In this document: in pieces, positions 18,701-28,308 of the stretch
How positions within the stretch are numbered: the stretch's first letter is position 1
How the letters are laid out: each line of letters starts with the position of its first letter
Source of the DNA: Desulfosporosinus fructosivorans
Lineage (GTDB): Bacteria; Bacillota; Desulfitobacteriia; Desulfitobacteriales; Desulfitobacteriaceae
Assembly (NCBI RefSeq): GCF_004766045.1
Contig: NZ_SPQQ01000003.1
Location: forward strand, 124,001-188,000
Length of the DNA stretch: 64,000 nt
Direction: 5' to 3'
The notes under the pieces: generated by a model
Told to the model about the DNA's origin: nothing
Databases searched by the model: none
The model's input: only the letters and a program-made list of their open reading frames with translations
Translations under genes and position numbers: made by a program

Positions 18701-18753
18701 AAACATAAAAGGATCCATGAAAACGCATGCGTTTTCATGGATCCTTTTATGTT
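18701..18753. terminator. Long palindromic bidirectional terminator
   Basis: A near-perfect palindrome of about 52 bases is centred on GCATGC at 18725-18730, with A/T-rich arms that give a T tract on either strand. It lies between the converging methyltransferase gene and ridA and probably ends both transcripts. Confidence 0.85.
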
Positions 18754-18756
18754 CTA

Positions 18757-19137
18757 TTATTCAGCCAAAGCAATCGCTTCAATTTCAACAACAGCGTCCT
18801 TTGGCAAACGTGCTACTTGTACAGCTGAACGGGCAGGAGGATTAGTCGGGAAATAGGTGGCGTAAACAGCATTCATCGCTACAAAGTCATTCATATCTTT
18901 CAGAAAAACTACGGTTTTTACGACTTTGTCCATAGAAGTGCCTGCGGACTCTAAAATCGCTTTCACATTATCTAAGGATTGTTTGGTTGCTCCTTCAATA
19001 TCAGCGATCAATTCTCCACTTTGCGTGTTGATCGGCAGCTGTCCAGATGTGAAGATTAGATTTCCAACCTTAACCGCTTGAGAATAAGGGCCAATGGCCG
19101 CAGGGGCGTTTTGAGTACTGAGAGTTTGTTTATTCAT
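18757..19137 (-). CDS. ridA: RidA family enamine/imine deaminase
   Basis: This 126-residue YjgF/YER057c/UK114 protein hydrolyses reactive 2-aminoacrylate and imine intermediates to keto acids. Family blocks are visible: IGPYSQAV near residue 15, FTSGQLPI near 30, and the arginine-containing PARSAVQVARLP near 100 followed by a conserved acidic end. It is transcribed away from the tyrR-like gene. Tryptophanase, encoded nearby, releases aminoacrylate, so RidA is a logical guard enzyme here. Confidence 0.92.
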   Translation of the reverse strand: MNKQTLSTQNAPAAIGPYSQAVKVGNLIFTSGQLPINTQSGELIADIEGATKQSLDNVKAILESAGTSMDKVVKTVVFLKDMNDFVAMNAVYATYFPTNPPARSAVQVARLPKDAVVEIEAIALAE

Positions 19138-19404
19138 GGTATAACCTCCTTGAATTTTGTCTGCAATCTTTATGTTATGTCAGACATATATAAGTATAAC
19201 TGATTTCGCTTGAACAAACCAAGCAAGTAATTGGAACTTTTGCGAGGCATACGATTATTCTGCTCCAATACGGCAGCTTTTATTAAGGCAGGCGTTTATC
19301 ACCATTCTAGCTATCTAGAGTTAATATATGGTATAATTTATTGTTATATACAATATTATTCGACATATTTCCTCGTTGAACGAGTTCACTAAAGGAGGTA
19401 GCCA

Positions 19405-21006
19405 ATGGAGTTTCTGGAACGCGTGATTCAGATTGATTTTGAAGATCGCTTGGGTTTAGGGATGGAGATCTTTGAGAGATGCGAAAAAAATCAAGTTGAT
19501 AAGATTGGGATGGAAGTCATTCCAGATCAGGGCATGTTTATTAAATTCCGTTGTACTTCCGTAGATCTAGTTCAACGATTAATAAAGGATTTAGAAGCTG
19601 TCAGTGGCGTTTTATATATAAAATTGCGCGATCAGATGCCCTACGAAGAGCGAGAGCGTGCTTTAAAGACCATTCTAAACTCTGTCAGCGAAGGGATTGT
19701 GGCTGTCAATAAAGACGGTGAAATCATTCAAATTAATGAAGTGGCCTGTAAGATATTCCACTGTTCAGCTGAAGAGGTGATCGGGTTAGGCGCTGTGGAG
19801 TTGTTCCAAGAAAATGCACCCATTTTAGAAACCCTTAAGACCGGATTGCCCTATCGCCTCACGGAGAGGGAATTTACTAAGGGAAATCAAGTTATTCATT
19901 TCTTGACGACAGGAGTTCCAGTGCTCAACGCAAAAGGTCAAGTCATCGGCGCGGTGGCTACTATGAAAGACTTTTGCCAAATTGAAGAGATTATTTCAAA
20001 AATCGACCGAAAAAAACAATTAATGTCCTTTGAGGGGATTATTTATCAGAGTGAGAAGATGCGCCATGTTATCGAAACCGCTAAGATGGTGGCTAAAGGA
20101 AACTCAACCGTCTTATTGCGCGGAGAAAGCGGAACAGGCAAAGAACTATTTGCGCGAGCGATTCATAGGGAAAGCTTGCGAGTTCAGGCTCCTTTTATTC
20201 CGATCAGTTGCGCTGCCTTACCAGATAGCTTGCTGGAAAGCGAACTCTTCGGCTATGAAGAAGGATCCTTTACAGGGGCAGCTAGAGGAGGGAAGAAAGG
20301 GCTTTTTGAGCAAGCAGATCATGGAACCCTTTTCTTAGATGAGATCGGAGAAATACCAACGCAGGTTCAGGTTCGTTTGCTTCGGGTTTTGCAAGAAGGT
20401 ATGATTCGCCGGGTCGGGGGATCGAAGGAACTTCCTGTGGATGTTCGTATTGTTGCTGCGACGCACCGTAATCTGGAAGAAATGATTCAAAAGGGGGAAT
20501 TCAGAGAAGACCTTTATTATCGCTTGAATGTTATTCCATTGCGGATTCCCCCTCTTCGGGAACGCTCTGAGGATATTCCCCTGATTGCCCAGCATTTGAT
20601 TCGCAAGATTTCGGAAAAACTAGGAAAATCAGAAATTCATTTAACGAAAGAGAGCGTTGAGTTATTGATGGGTCAAACATGGCCAGGGAATGTGCGTCAG
20701 CTCGAAAATATACTTGAGCGCATAATCAATGTTATGGATTCCGCTGAGATTAATCCACAACTCTTTTATGAGTGGACTGATTTAGTTTCGACTCCACACA
20801 CTGTAGAGTGCGAGGAGGGAGATTTTCAAATACAGATACCAGTGGAAAAAGAATGGCCGACCTTAAAGGAAATTGTAAGTGAAGTTGAAAAACAAGTTCT
20901 TATGCGTGTATTAGAAACCCATTCGTCCTCTAGAAAAGCGGGAAGAGTACTCGGAGTTTCTAATACGACGATTTTAAATAAAATGAAGAATTATGGAATT
21001 GAATAG
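19405..21006 (+). CDS. TyrR-like sigma-54-dependent activator
   Basis: This 533-residue regulator has an N-terminal ACT-like domain (about 1-75) and a PAS domain (about 80-190). The AAA+ domain has Walker A GESGTGKE near 239, GSFTGA near 288 and Walker B LFLDEIGE near 310. A short Fis-type helix-turn-helix lies at the end (GRVLGVSNTTILNKM). GSFTGA is a functional-looking version of the GAFTGA loop that touches sigma-54, which E. coli TyrR lacks. A canonical -24/-12 promoter precedes the next gene, tnaA. The ACT domain suggests an aromatic amino acid as effector. Confidence 0.9.
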   Translation: MEFLERVIQIDFEDRLGLGMEIFERCEKNQVDKIGMEVIPDQGMFIKFRCTSVDLVQRLIKDLEAVSGVLYIKLRDQMPYEERERALKTILNSVSEGIVAVNKDGEIIQINEVACKIFHCSAEEVIGLGAVELFQENAPILETLKTGLPYRLTEREFTKGNQVIHFLTTGVPVLNAKGQVIGAVATMKDFCQIEEIISKIDRKKQLMSFEGIIYQSEKMRHVIETAKMVAKGNSTVLLRGESGTGKELFARAIHRESLRVQAPFIPISCAALPDSLLESELFGYEEGSFTGAARGGKKGLFEQADHGTLFLDEIGEIPTQVQVRLLRVLQEGMIRRVGGSKELPVDVRIVAATHRNLEEMIQKGEFREDLYYRLNVIPLRIPPLRERSEDIPLIAQHLIRKISEKLGKSEIHLTKESVELLMGQTWPGNVRQLENILERIINVMDSAEINPQLFYEWTDLVSTPHTVECEEGDFQIQIPVEKEWPTLKEIVSEVEKQVLMRVLETHSSSRKAGRVLGVSNTTILNKMKNYGIE

Positions 21007-21017
21007 GAACAACTGCA

Positions 21018-21067
21018 TGAAAAGTGACAAGTATTTTTATCACTGATAAGAATACTTGTCACTTTTT
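21018..21067 (+). terminator. Terminator hairpin after the tyrR-like gene
   Basis: A stem of about 16 pairs (AAAAGTGACAAGTATT with its complement) encloses a short loop and runs into a T-rich tract. It begins 12 bases after the regulator stop codon and separates it from the tnaA promoter. Confidence 0.8.
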
Positions 21068-21071
21068 ATTA

Positions 21072-21096
21072 TCAATCCCAAAGCAAATAGGATTGA
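21072..21096. promoter_or_regulatory. Candidate upstream activator dyad
   Basis: A 7-base inverted repeat, TCAATCC-N11-GGATTGA, is centred about 60 bases before the -24 element. It is a possible binding site for the TyrR-like activator, although it does not match the E. coli TyrR box. Inference only. Confidence 0.4.
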
Positions 21097-21145
21097 AATC
21101 AAGGAAAAACCCTTTTGCTGCCTAACTTCTACCCTTCGTATGCCC

Positions 21146-21161
21146 TGGCACGTATTTTGCA
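21146..21161 (+). promoter_or_regulatory. Sigma-54 (-24/-12) promoter of tnaA
   Basis: The sequence TGGCAC-N5-TTGCA matches the sigma-54 consensus exactly, with GG and GC at the required spacing. It ends about 50 bases before the tnaA start codon and directly follows a sigma-54 activator gene. Confidence 0.88.
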
Positions 21162-21212
21162 ATACTCAAGCCTAGAATTATAAATATCGAGAATATGGGA
21201 GGCACTTTATAA

Positions 21213-22595
21213 ATGGCTAGAAAAGCAGAACCTTATCGCATTAAAATGGTAGAGTCTATGCGCATGATTTCTCGTGAAGAGCGTTTGATAAAACTCCAAG
21301 AAGCAGGGTATAACCCCTTTCTTTTAAGAGCAGAAGATGTTTACATTGATCTTCTCACGGATAGCGGTACTGGCGCTATGAGTGATAAACAGTGGTCCGC
21401 CTTGATGCTTGGAGATGAGTCCTATGCTGGAAGCAAATCCTTTTTTAAAGTGAAAGATGCAGTGAAAGGGATCTTCGGGTATGACTATGTAATTCCGACA
21501 CACCAAGGTCGTGGGGCAGAGCAAGTCCTCTTTCCAAATTTGAAAAAACACAACGGGCAATTTGTGCTTGGAAATATGCACTTTGATACAACCATGGCAC
21601 ATATTGAGATGAATGGTATGGTCGCAGTGGATCTCGTTATCGAAGATGCCTTCGATACTCAAAAAGAGCATCCCTTTAAAGGTAACTTCGATTTAGAAAA
21701 ACTCGAGAGCTTCATCGTTGAAAAGGGCCCTGAAAATATTGCGTTTATTATTGTGACAGTAACCTGTAATTCCTCGGGCGGACAACCGGTTTCCATGGAG
21801 AACTTCCGTGGGGTTCGGAAAATTGCGGACAAATACTCTTTGAAGATCGATATTGACTCTGCTCGTTTCGCTGAGAATGCCTATTTTATTAAAAAACGTG
21901 AACAAGGGTATGAAAATAAGAGCATTCAAGAAATTGTTAGAGAAATGTATGATATGGGTGACTACTTTACGATGAGTGCCAAGAAAGACGCTATTGTCAA
22001 CATGGGCGGATTGATCGGCATTAAGAATGAAAAAGAAGTGTATCAAGATGCTTGTACGACCTGTGTACCTATGGAAGGCTTCGTAACTTACGGTGGGCTC
22101 TCAGGACGAGATATGGAATGCTTAGCGGTTGGACTCTATGAAGGTTTGGACTTTGACTATCTCGAAAGCCGAATTGGACAGGTAGAATACCTCGGAGAAG
22201 AACTTCGCAAGCGTGGTATTCCCATCCAGTGGCCCGTTGGTGGACATGCTGTTTTTGTGGATGCTGGCAAGTTTCTCCCCCATATTCCTGCAGAACAATT
22301 TCCCGCCCAAGCCCTTAGTAACGAACTATACCTTGAGGCGGGCGTCCGGCCAGTCGAAGTAGGTTCTCTATTACTGGGTCGCGACCCCGTGACCGGAGTT
22401 CAAAAAAAAGCCGGTGTAGATTTTATGCGTTTGACCATTCCTCGTCGTGTCTATACTGACAATCATATGGATGTGGTCGTTGAGGCTTTAGCTAAGATTT
22501 GGGATCGTCGGGATCAAATCAAAGGCTTGGAATTCACTTATGAACCAAAAGTGCTCCGTCACTTCTTGTGCAACCTTAAGCCCATCGAAGGTTAA
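21213..22595 (+). CDS. tnaA: Tryptophanase
   Basis: This 460-residue PLP enzyme of the tryptophanase/tyrosine phenol-lyase family splits tryptophan to indole, pyruvate and ammonia. PLP-site blocks are THQGRGAEQ near 100, [11 protein letters not shown] near 215 and MSAKKD near 254 with the Schiff-base lysine at about 257. In the specificity region near 385 it reads [12 protein letters not shown], as in tryptophanases (VEIG), whereas tyrosine phenol-lyases have an arginine there (MERG). I therefore call tryptophanase. The ATG follows GGGAGGC. Regulation by the sigma-54 promoter at 21146 is expected. Confidence 0.88.
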   Translation: MARKAEPYRIKMVESMRMISREERLIKLQEAGYNPFLLRAEDVYIDLLTDSGTGAMSDKQWSALMLGDESYAGSKSFFKVKDAVKGIFGYDYVIPTHQGRGAEQVLFPNLKKHNGQFVLGNMHFDTTMAHIEMNGMVAVDLVIEDAFDTQKEHPFKGNFDLEKLESFIVEKGPENIAFIIVTVTCNSSGGQPVSMENFRGVRKIADKYSLKIDIDSARFAENAYFIKKREQGYENKSIQEIVREMYDMGDYFTMSAKKDAIVNMGGLIGIKNEKEVYQDACTTCVPMEGFVTYGGLSGRDMECLAVGLYEGLDFDYLESRIGQVEYLGEELRKRGIPIQWPVGGHAVFVDAGKFLPHIPAEQFPAQALSNELYLEAGVRPVEVGSLLLGRDPVTGVQKKAGVDFMRLTIPRRVYTDNHMDVVVEALAKIWDRRDQIKGLEFTYEPKVLRHFLCNLKPIEG

Positions 22596-22654
22596 TAGTC
22601 AGGATCTTAGGGCATTGTTTCGTTAAAAGGGCAGTTACAAAACTTACTCCAAAA

Positions 22655-22702
22655 AGGGGACGTCGCGAAACTAAGTTGAACTTAGTTTTCGATACGTCCC
22701 CT
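22655..22702. repeat. Palindromic element, family P (copy 1), possible terminator
   Basis: A 48-base imperfect palindrome (AGGGGACGTCGCGAAACTA on the left arm) follows tnaA. A related sequence occurs at 34971-35017 in the opposite orientation with the same CGTCGC/CGATAC asymmetry. It may act as terminator for tnaA, but the recurrence marks it as a dispersed repeat. Confidence 0.65.
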
Positions 22703-22834
22703 AATTTTATGTTTAAGTTAGGGTTTAGCAATATTTTAGGTGTAAAATGAGAAACATATCTGTTAGAGCAAACCAAGCAGAAGCTTGGATTGAATTCTAG
22801 GATTTAAAAAAACAAAAGGAATAAGGAGGAAATC

Positions 22835-24199
22835 TTGAGAGACAATCAAAAAGGTAATGAATTACAGCGGTCATTGAAAAACAGGCACATCCAAATGATT
22901 GCTTTGGGTGGAGCCATCGGGACAGGGTTATTCTATGGATCAGGAACTACGATCAAATTGGTTGGACCGGGGATTAGTTTATCGTATATTATTGGAGGGA
23001 TTGCGATCTTCTTTATTATGCGGGCTCTCGGGGAGATGTCCGTAGATGAACCAGTTTCCGGTTCCTTTAGTCACTACGCTTATCGTTATTGGGGGGAGTT
23101 CGCAGGCTTTTTTTCCGGTTGGAACTATTGGTTTTGCTATGTTGTCGTAAGTATGGCTGAACTCTCTGTGGTCGGAGTATACATAAACTATTGGCTTCCA
23201 TCTGTTCCGACTTGGCTTTCAGCCTTAGCGTTTTTAGTTTTAATTACGTTAGTAAACCTAATTAATGTTAAAGCCTTCGGTGAATTTGAGTTTTGGTTTT
23301 CTCTTATTAAAGTTGTGGCCATTGTGGCGATGATTTTGTTTGGGCTGTTTATTATATTTTTCGGGCTTGGAAATAACGGACAACCAATCGGTCTAAGTAA
23401 TTTATGGGCACATGGCGGCTATCTGCCCAACGGGCTTTGGGGTTTACTATTATCGTTAGTCATTGTTATGTTTTCTTTTGGAGGAGTTGAACTCATTGGC
23501 ATTACAGCTGGAGAAGCCGATAATCCAAAGGAATCAATCCCTAAAGCAATCAATCAAGTGGTGTGGCGGATTTTACTCTTTTATGTCGGAGCTTTGTTGG
23601 TGTTAACCATCATTTATCCCTGGAACTTGGTCGGGACGACGGGCAGTCCCTTCGTTGAGATTTTTTCTAAAATTGGGATTCCAGCGGCAGCGGGAATTCT
23701 TAATGTGGTTGTTTTGACGGCAGCGCTTTCAACCTATAACAGTGGTCTGTACAGTAATGGCCGGATGCTTCATAGCCTTGCGCTGCAGGGAAGTGCTCCA
23801 AAAATGTTTGCTCGCCTGAGTAAAGCGGGAGCGCCAGTCAATGGAGTTTTATTTTCTTCGGCCCTTACCTTAATTGCGGTGGTTCTCAATTTTCTTGTCC
23901 CAGGGAAAGTCTTCTTGTATCTTATGTCTGTTGCGACGATCGCGGCAATTTTTAACTGGGCTATGATTTTAATGACCCATTTAAAATTCAGACGTGCTAA
24001 GCAAGAAATAGGGACAGAGAAAGATCTGGCGTTCAAACTGCCACTCTACCCTATTTCGAACTATGTAACGTTAGTCTTCCTAGCGATGGTTGTCGTTCTA
24101 ATGGCGTACATACCTGATATGGCCTATTCGCTCTACATTGGTCCGATTTGGATTCTTATTCTGTACGTTGGATACAAGTTACGCGGTCCGCTAAAGTGA
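22835..24199 (+). CDS. Aromatic amino-acid permease (AroP/PheP-like, APC family)
   Basis: This 454-residue integral membrane protein has about 12 predicted helices and belongs to the amino-acid permease group of the APC superfamily. The N-terminus carries the family signature LKNRHIQMIALGGAIGTGLF, and the segment near 230 (GITAGEADNP) is also diagnostic. TTG is the start behind AAGGAGGAAA. Its place after tnaA suggests uptake of tryptophan for fermentation; specificity cannot be read directly. Its stop codon lies inside a dispersed repeat that begins at 24196. Confidence 0.85.
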   Translation: MRDNQKGNELQRSLKNRHIQMIALGGAIGTGLFYGSGTTIKLVGPGISLSYIIGGIAIFFIMRALGEMSVDEPVSGSFSHYAYRYWGEFAGFFSGWNYWFCYVVVSMAELSVVGVYINYWLPSVPTWLSALAFLVLITLVNLINVKAFGEFEFWFSLIKVVAIVAMILFGLFIIFFGLGNNGQPIGLSNLWAHGGYLPNGLWGLLLSLVIVMFSFGGVELIGITAGEADNPKESIPKAINQVVWRILLFYVGALLVLTIIYPWNLVGTTGSPFVEIFSKIGIPAAAGILNVVVLTAALSTYNSGLYSNGRMLHSLALQGSAPKMFARLSKAGAPVNGVLFSSALTLIAVVLNFLVPGKVFLYLMSVATIAAIFNWAMILMTHLKFRRAKQEIGTEKDLAFKLPLYPISNYVTLVFLAMVVVLMAYIPDMAYSLYIGPIWILILYVGYKLRGPLK

Positions 24200-24302
24200 A
24201 CTCGTTCAACTTTAGTTGAACATCGAGGCTTCGGTGGAGACTCTACCCCCCACGAAGCAGAGTACGAGGTACCACTCCTACTTGTAGAAGTGGGAGTCTC
24301 AC
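24196..24302. repeat. Interspersed repeat family M, copy 1
   Basis: This 107-base element starts GTGAACTC and ends GAGTCTCAC, so its termini are inverted repeats. Internally it has TTCAACTTTAGTTGAA, a CGAGGCTTCGGTGGAGA block and a CTACTTGTAGAAG hairpin. A full copy lies inverted at 26634-26741 and a deleted copy at 40292-40376. It begins within the aroP stop codon. No coding capacity is seen. Confidence 0.75.
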
Positions 24303-24371
24303 GATTGGATCAAAGGATGATCCTTCTATTTAATTACCTTGTATCCGGTTCCGTTTTATGCTGTATAAATA

Positions 24372-24543
24372 GAAACGGGGCTGTGCTAAAACTTGTTTGT
24401 GTTGTTTTCACATCTCTACTTTTGCTTCTATATCATCAAAATACAAGCGTCCTCACTCCACTTTTATAGTGAAATGAGGACGCTTTTTGATTGTTGTTAC
24501 CACTTAGATTTTTGGAGACTGAGTTTTCACACAGCCCCGTTTC
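24372..24543. mobile_element. MITE-like element with terminal inverted repeats
   Basis: A 172-base element is bounded by inverted repeats of about 22 bases (GAAACGGGGCTGTG followed by a 2-base mismatch and AAAACT). It encodes nothing evident. Its centre, about 24446-24490, is a strong hairpin (AGCGTCCTCA with its complement) followed by T's. GGGGCTGTG-type ends resemble those of IS1182-group transposons, so it may be a non-autonomous derivative; this is inference. No clear target duplication was seen. Confidence 0.65.
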
Positions 24544-24880
24544 GTGTATTTTTGGACCTTGTGACGTATCTGCGTTACTACTAGGATTATTCTTTGTGTG
24601 ATTTCTAAGGAAATAATTATAATGATTTGGCGAAAACTATTGAACTAAAGAAGTGAGTCGAATATGAGTTGATTATGACTTGATGGTCTGGAATCGACTT
24701 GAGGGACATCATTTTCCCAGAATGTATAGATTAATTAGCCCGTCCATTCAACTGGGAAATGGAGAACTTGATTGAAGATATCCTTTAGGCTAGAGGGGTT
24801 GAGGGAAATATTTACATAGAAATGAAATGCCCGTATTTTGGCATAAAACTTGCAATTAAACGAATTAAGGGGGTATTTTT
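24544..24880. other. Intergenic region before chemoreceptor gene
   Basis: About 340 bases with no supported gene. It is AT-rich and presumably holds the promoter of the downstream chemoreceptor gene, but no confident -35/-10 pair was identified. Confidence 0.5.
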
Positions 24881-26626
24881 GTGAAATCTATCTTTATCCA
24901 AAACAAGTTGCTGCTAATATTTGCTGGAATTATGATTATATTAGGGCTAGTTTTCAGAGACCCTAATGTTGTTTTAATTCTTTTGCTGTTTAGTATCGTT
25001 GGTTTACTTATTATTGCATTATTTAAAACAAGTCAAGATTCGAAATTATTAGAGTTAGCGATAGAATATTTAAAACGAGGTTCCCTTGGGGATTACGTTG
25101 TTTTAGAAAAAGGTGTGGAGGTTGCTAAAACCCTTCTTAATGAGTTGATCAGGATCAAGAGTGTGGGTAACGTGGACAGACAAGGCATTCTTGAACTACA
25201 AAAAAAGCTATTAAGGCAAAGTAAAGGGTTACTTTCATTGAGTTCCTTTTGGGAACCTAATGCTTTTGATGGGAATGATAATAACTATCTCAACTCTGAA
25301 ATGTATGATGAAGGTAAGTTTACGTCCTATGTCTATTGGGAAAACGATAATATCGAAGTAGTTGCTCTTAAAAATATATATACTGAAGCATGGTATACCA
25401 TTCCAAAAAAGAGTCGAGAAATCTCAATCATAGAACCCTATTACTATGAGCTTAATGGTGAAAAGATATTGATGACCAGTATAATGCTTCCAATTATAAT
25501 AAATAGAAAGTTCATGGGTTCAATCGGCATCGATATAGAGTTAAAAGAAAGTAAAGAAATTCAAAGCGATGTAGTGTTATATGAGAGTAAATACAAGAAG
25601 TTAGATATTGAAACGATCATGGAAGCTTTTGTAGATAGAAAAGATGATCTTGGTATACTTGGACAGGTCATTAAAGCTACGAATGTTAATCAGAAAGAAA
25701 TAACTCATCGTTTATTACAGACAGCCAGTCAGGTTAACAATACTTCTCAAGAACTAACACTCATATCCCAAGAGTCGGCAAAAGCAGTTGAAGAGATAGC
25801 AAGAACAATTGAACAAATTGCAGGGAGTGCCACAGACCAAGCTAGAGATACAGAAAATGGTGTCAATCAGATCCTTGAATTAGGAAACCTCATCGAGAAA
25901 GACCAACACTATTTAATTGATTTGAATAATTCAGCTGAAATAGTCGAGAAAATGAAAAATGAGGGTAGTGTGTCAATTGTTGAATTAATGGAAAGAACCA
26001 AAGAACGAGAACTTTATATGGAGCGAATCCAAGAAGGAATTATTAAAACGAATCAAAGTGCTGAAAAAATCAATTCCGCCAGTCAAATGATTCAAGCCGT
26101 TGCGGAGCAAACGAACCTATTGGCTTTAAATGCGGCTATTGAGGCTGCGCGAGCGGGTGAAGCAGGAAGAGGCTTTGCCGTAGTAGCTGAAGAAATAAAA
26201 AAATTAGCCGAACAATCTAGTAATTCAACTAAAGAAATTGATATGATAGTTAATGAGTTACAAATAAACTCTCAAAATGCAGTAGAAATTATTGCTAAAA
26301 GTACATTCATTGCCAAAAAACAAGAGGATAGTGTTATCATTACGGATGAACGATTTAAGGGAATCGCCGAAGCGGTAGAAAAGACTAAAGAAATCGTTGC
26401 CAATCTGAATATTTCGGGGCAAGATATGGAGACGAAAAAGAATCAAATCATAGATATATTAAAGAACTTAGCCGGTATCGCAGAGGAAAATGCAGCTAGT
26501 ACACAGCAAGTATCTGCTGCCACTGAAGAGCAAACAGCCTCCATGATTGAAATAGCGAATGCCAGTCAAGGTTTATCACATTTAGCGCACGAATTACAGC
26601 AAGCCATTGATAAGTTTAACGTTTAA
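24881..26626 (+). CDS. Methyl-accepting chemotaxis protein with Cache-like domain after a TM hairpin
   Basis: This 581-residue chemoreceptor has two hydrophobic segments back to back near residues 9-47, separated by only a few residues. A Cache-like domain follows (about 110-225: FWEPNAFDG, the [14 protein letters not shown] block, SIGIDIEL), then a methyl-accepting signalling domain with tip [20 protein letters not shown] near 415. Usual receptors place Cache between the two membrane helices; here it should face the cytosol. The GTG start follows AAGGGGG. No HAMP domain is obvious. The ligand is unknown. Confidence 0.85.
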   Translation: MKSIFIQNKLLLIFAGIMIILGLVFRDPNVVLILLLFSIVGLLIIALFKTSQDSKLLELAIEYLKRGSLGDYVVLEKGVEVAKTLLNELIRIKSVGNVDRQGILELQKKLLRQSKGLLSLSSFWEPNAFDGNDNNYLNSEMYDEGKFTSYVYWENDNIEVVALKNIYTEAWYTIPKKSREISIIEPYYYELNGEKILMTSIMLPIIINRKFMGSIGIDIELKESKEIQSDVVLYESKYKKLDIETIMEAFVDRKDDLGILGQVIKATNVNQKEITHRLLQTASQVNNTSQELTLISQESAKAVEEIARTIEQIAGSATDQARDTENGVNQILELGNLIEKDQHYLIDLNNSAEIVEKMKNEGSVSIVELMERTKERELYMERIQEGIIKTNQSAEKINSASQMIQAVAEQTNLLALNAAIEAARAGEAGRGFAVVAEEIKKLAEQSSNSTKEIDMIVNELQINSQNAVEIIAKSTFIAKKQEDSVIITDERFKGIAEAVEKTKEIVANLNISGQDMETKKNQIIDILKNLAGIAEENAASTQQVSAATEEQTASMIEIANASQGLSHLAHELQQAIDKFNV

Positions 26627-26633
26627 TCCAATT

Positions 26634-26741
26634 GTGAAACTCCCACTTCTACAAGTGGGAAGTGGGACCCCGTACTCCGCTTCGGTGGAGGTAGAGTCCC
26701 CTGCCAAAGTCGCGATATCAACTTTAATCGAATGAATTCAC
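26634..26741. repeat. Interspersed repeat family M, copy 2 (inverted)
   Basis: This 108-base element is the reverse-complement counterpart of 24196-24302. It again begins just after a stop codon (8 bases downstream of the chemoreceptor gene). The CCACTTCTACAAGTGGG hairpin and the CGCTTCGGTGGAGG block are shared. Together with copy 1 it brackets the MITE-like element and the chemoreceptor gene in inverted orientation. Confidence 0.75.
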
Positions 26742-26769
26742 TATTGATAGTCATAGGAAATGTAGAGTT

Positions 26770-26808
26770 TAGGAAACGCTAGGTCGATTTACGACTTGGC
26801 GTTTCCTA
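26770..26808 (+). terminator. Hairpin terminator
   Basis: TAGGAAACGC pairs perfectly with GCGTTTCCTA, and the inner part (TCG/CGA) extends the stem. The T tract is weak. It lies between repeat copy 2 and the AMMECR1-type gene and may end chemoreceptor transcripts. Confidence 0.5.
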
Positions 26809-26937
26809 TTTCCGGTACTCGGCAGAAAGTATTAACTAACTGGAGGCTGGCGCTAGTCGAAGTTACTGTATTTTAGCAGGCGTTCAGGGTAAAATAGAGA
26901 TTAACTATTGCCAAAAGCAAAAGGGAGTGCTTGATTT

Positions 26938-28206
26938 ATGAGTTTAGTTTATTCAGTTTTTGTTCCGCATCCACCCATTCTCGTTCCGGAGATCGGACGG
27001 GGTGAGGAGCTTAAGTGTCAAGCGAGTTTGGATGCTTACTATGAGATAGTGAATCGTCTCGTTCAAGCGGAGGTCGAGACGGTGATCCTGATTTCCCCTC
27101 ATGCACAGCTAACCCAGAAAGGGATCACCCTTTTAACCGATGAGGTTGTCCGTGGGAATTTCGCTCAATTTGGAGCTGTACAGGTAAGTTTGTCGTTTGC
27201 AAACGACCTTGTGATGATTGATCAATTTCAGCAAGACCTCGCTGGGGTTATTCCCGTACAGGGACCGATTGATCACGGCGCACTGGTACCGCTCTATTTC
27301 CTGAAAAAAGCAGGGTGGAACGGAAAGGTTGTCCTGTTAGGGATGCCTTTGGAGCGTCCCGAAGAGTATGGTGTGCAGATGGGGGGGATTCTCGATAGGT
27401 TGCCTGGACGCCATGCGCTTGTGGCTAGTGGAGATATGTCTCATCGCTTGAAGGAAGACGGTCCGTATGGTTTAGATCCCGCAGGACCAGAATGTGATAA
27501 ATTAGTGCTGCAGGCACTGCAGAAGGATCCTAAAAAGATCGCCAATTTGCCAGTTGCCCTGGTCGAAAAAGCAGGTGAATGTGGGTATCGGAGCCTACGC
27601 ATGGCATTGGCTGCTAAAGAAGGAGCGCCGGAAGTACTGTCCTATGAAGGGACGTTTGGTGTGGGATATCTGGTGGCGGATCTCTATCATTCCTCACCCT
27701 TGCCGCAGTGGGCGCGGCGTTGCCTGAAGGCTTATTTGAAGAAAGATGATCCTGGTCGACTGGATTTACCCGACTTATCCTCAGCTGGGTTTGGTGAGCG
27801 GAGGGGATGTTTTGTAACTCTAAAACAAAACGGGCAGTTGCGCGGATGTATTGGGACAACTGAGCCTTGGCAAGAAAATCTTGCCTTGGAAATTCAACAT
27901 AATGCTGTGGCTGCGGGAACGCAAGATCCACGTTTTCGGCCTGTTCGAATGGATGAACTGGATACCCTCAGCTTCACAGTGGATGTCCTTGGTGAACTTG
28001 AGAAGATTGCAGGACCCGAAGAGTTGGACCCTTGGAGGTATGGTGTAGTCGTTCGTCAACGTGGAAAAAGCGGATTATTACTGCCCCATTTAGAAGGGGT
28101 CGACACGGTTTCAGATCAAATCAGTATTGCCAAACAAAAAGCTGGGATTTCAGGGGAAGACTCAGTAGAACTTTGGCGCTTTGAGGTCAAGAGACATTAT
28201 GAGTAA
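26938..28206 (+). CDS. AmmeMemoRadiSam fusion: Memo-like domain plus AMMECR1 domain
   Basis: This 422-residue protein joins two modules usually named AmmeMemoRadiSam B and A. Residues 1-260 resemble Memo and the LigB extradiol dioxygenase fold (HPPILVPEIG near 11, DHGALVPLYF near 117, SGDMSHR near 165). Residues 260-420 are an AMMECR1 domain with the signature LRGCIGT near 303. The next gene is the matching radical SAM enzyme. The trio is conserved in many anaerobes and archaea, but its reaction is unknown. The ATG at 26938 is preceded by AAAGGGAG. Confidence 0.9.
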   Translation: MSLVYSVFVPHPPILVPEIGRGEELKCQASLDAYYEIVNRLVQAEVETVILISPHAQLTQKGITLLTDEVVRGNFAQFGAVQVSLSFANDLVMIDQFQQDLAGVIPVQGPIDHGALVPLYFLKKAGWNGKVVLLGMPLERPEEYGVQMGGILDRLPGRHALVASGDMSHRLKEDGPYGLDPAGPECDKLVLQALQKDPKKIANLPVALVEKAGECGYRSLRMALAAKEGAPEVLSYEGTFGVGYLVADLYHSSPLPQWARRCLKAYLKKDDPGRLDLPDLSSAGFGERRGCFVTLKQNGQLRGCIGTTEPWQENLALEIQHNAVAAGTQDPRFRPVRMDELDTLSFTVDVLGELEKIAGPEELDPWRYGVVVRQRGKSGLLLPHLEGVDTVSDQISIAKQKAGISGEDSVELWRFEVKRHYE

Positions 28207-28257
28207 TAAAATTGATGCAGAAAACAGCAGGGCAGACGTGGTGCTTCCTCCAGACAA

Positions 28258-28308
28258 GGGGACGGTTCTTCTGTCTAGGTGCAGACCGGGGGGGCGGTTC
28301 TTCTGTCT
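28258..28308 (+). repeat. REP sequences, two direct copies
   Basis: GGGGACGGTTCTTCTGTCT at 28258-28276 is repeated with a one-base change at 28288-28308. The same word recurs at 29296, and inverted at 30174 and 34811, around a RAYT transposase gene. The second copy abuts the amrS start codon, so the repeat occupies the place of its ribosome site. Confidence 0.85.

Noticed and set aside
21213..22595. Tyrosine phenol-lyase
   Set aside because: The specificity region reads VEVG and not the MERG arginine motif of tyrosine phenol-lyases.
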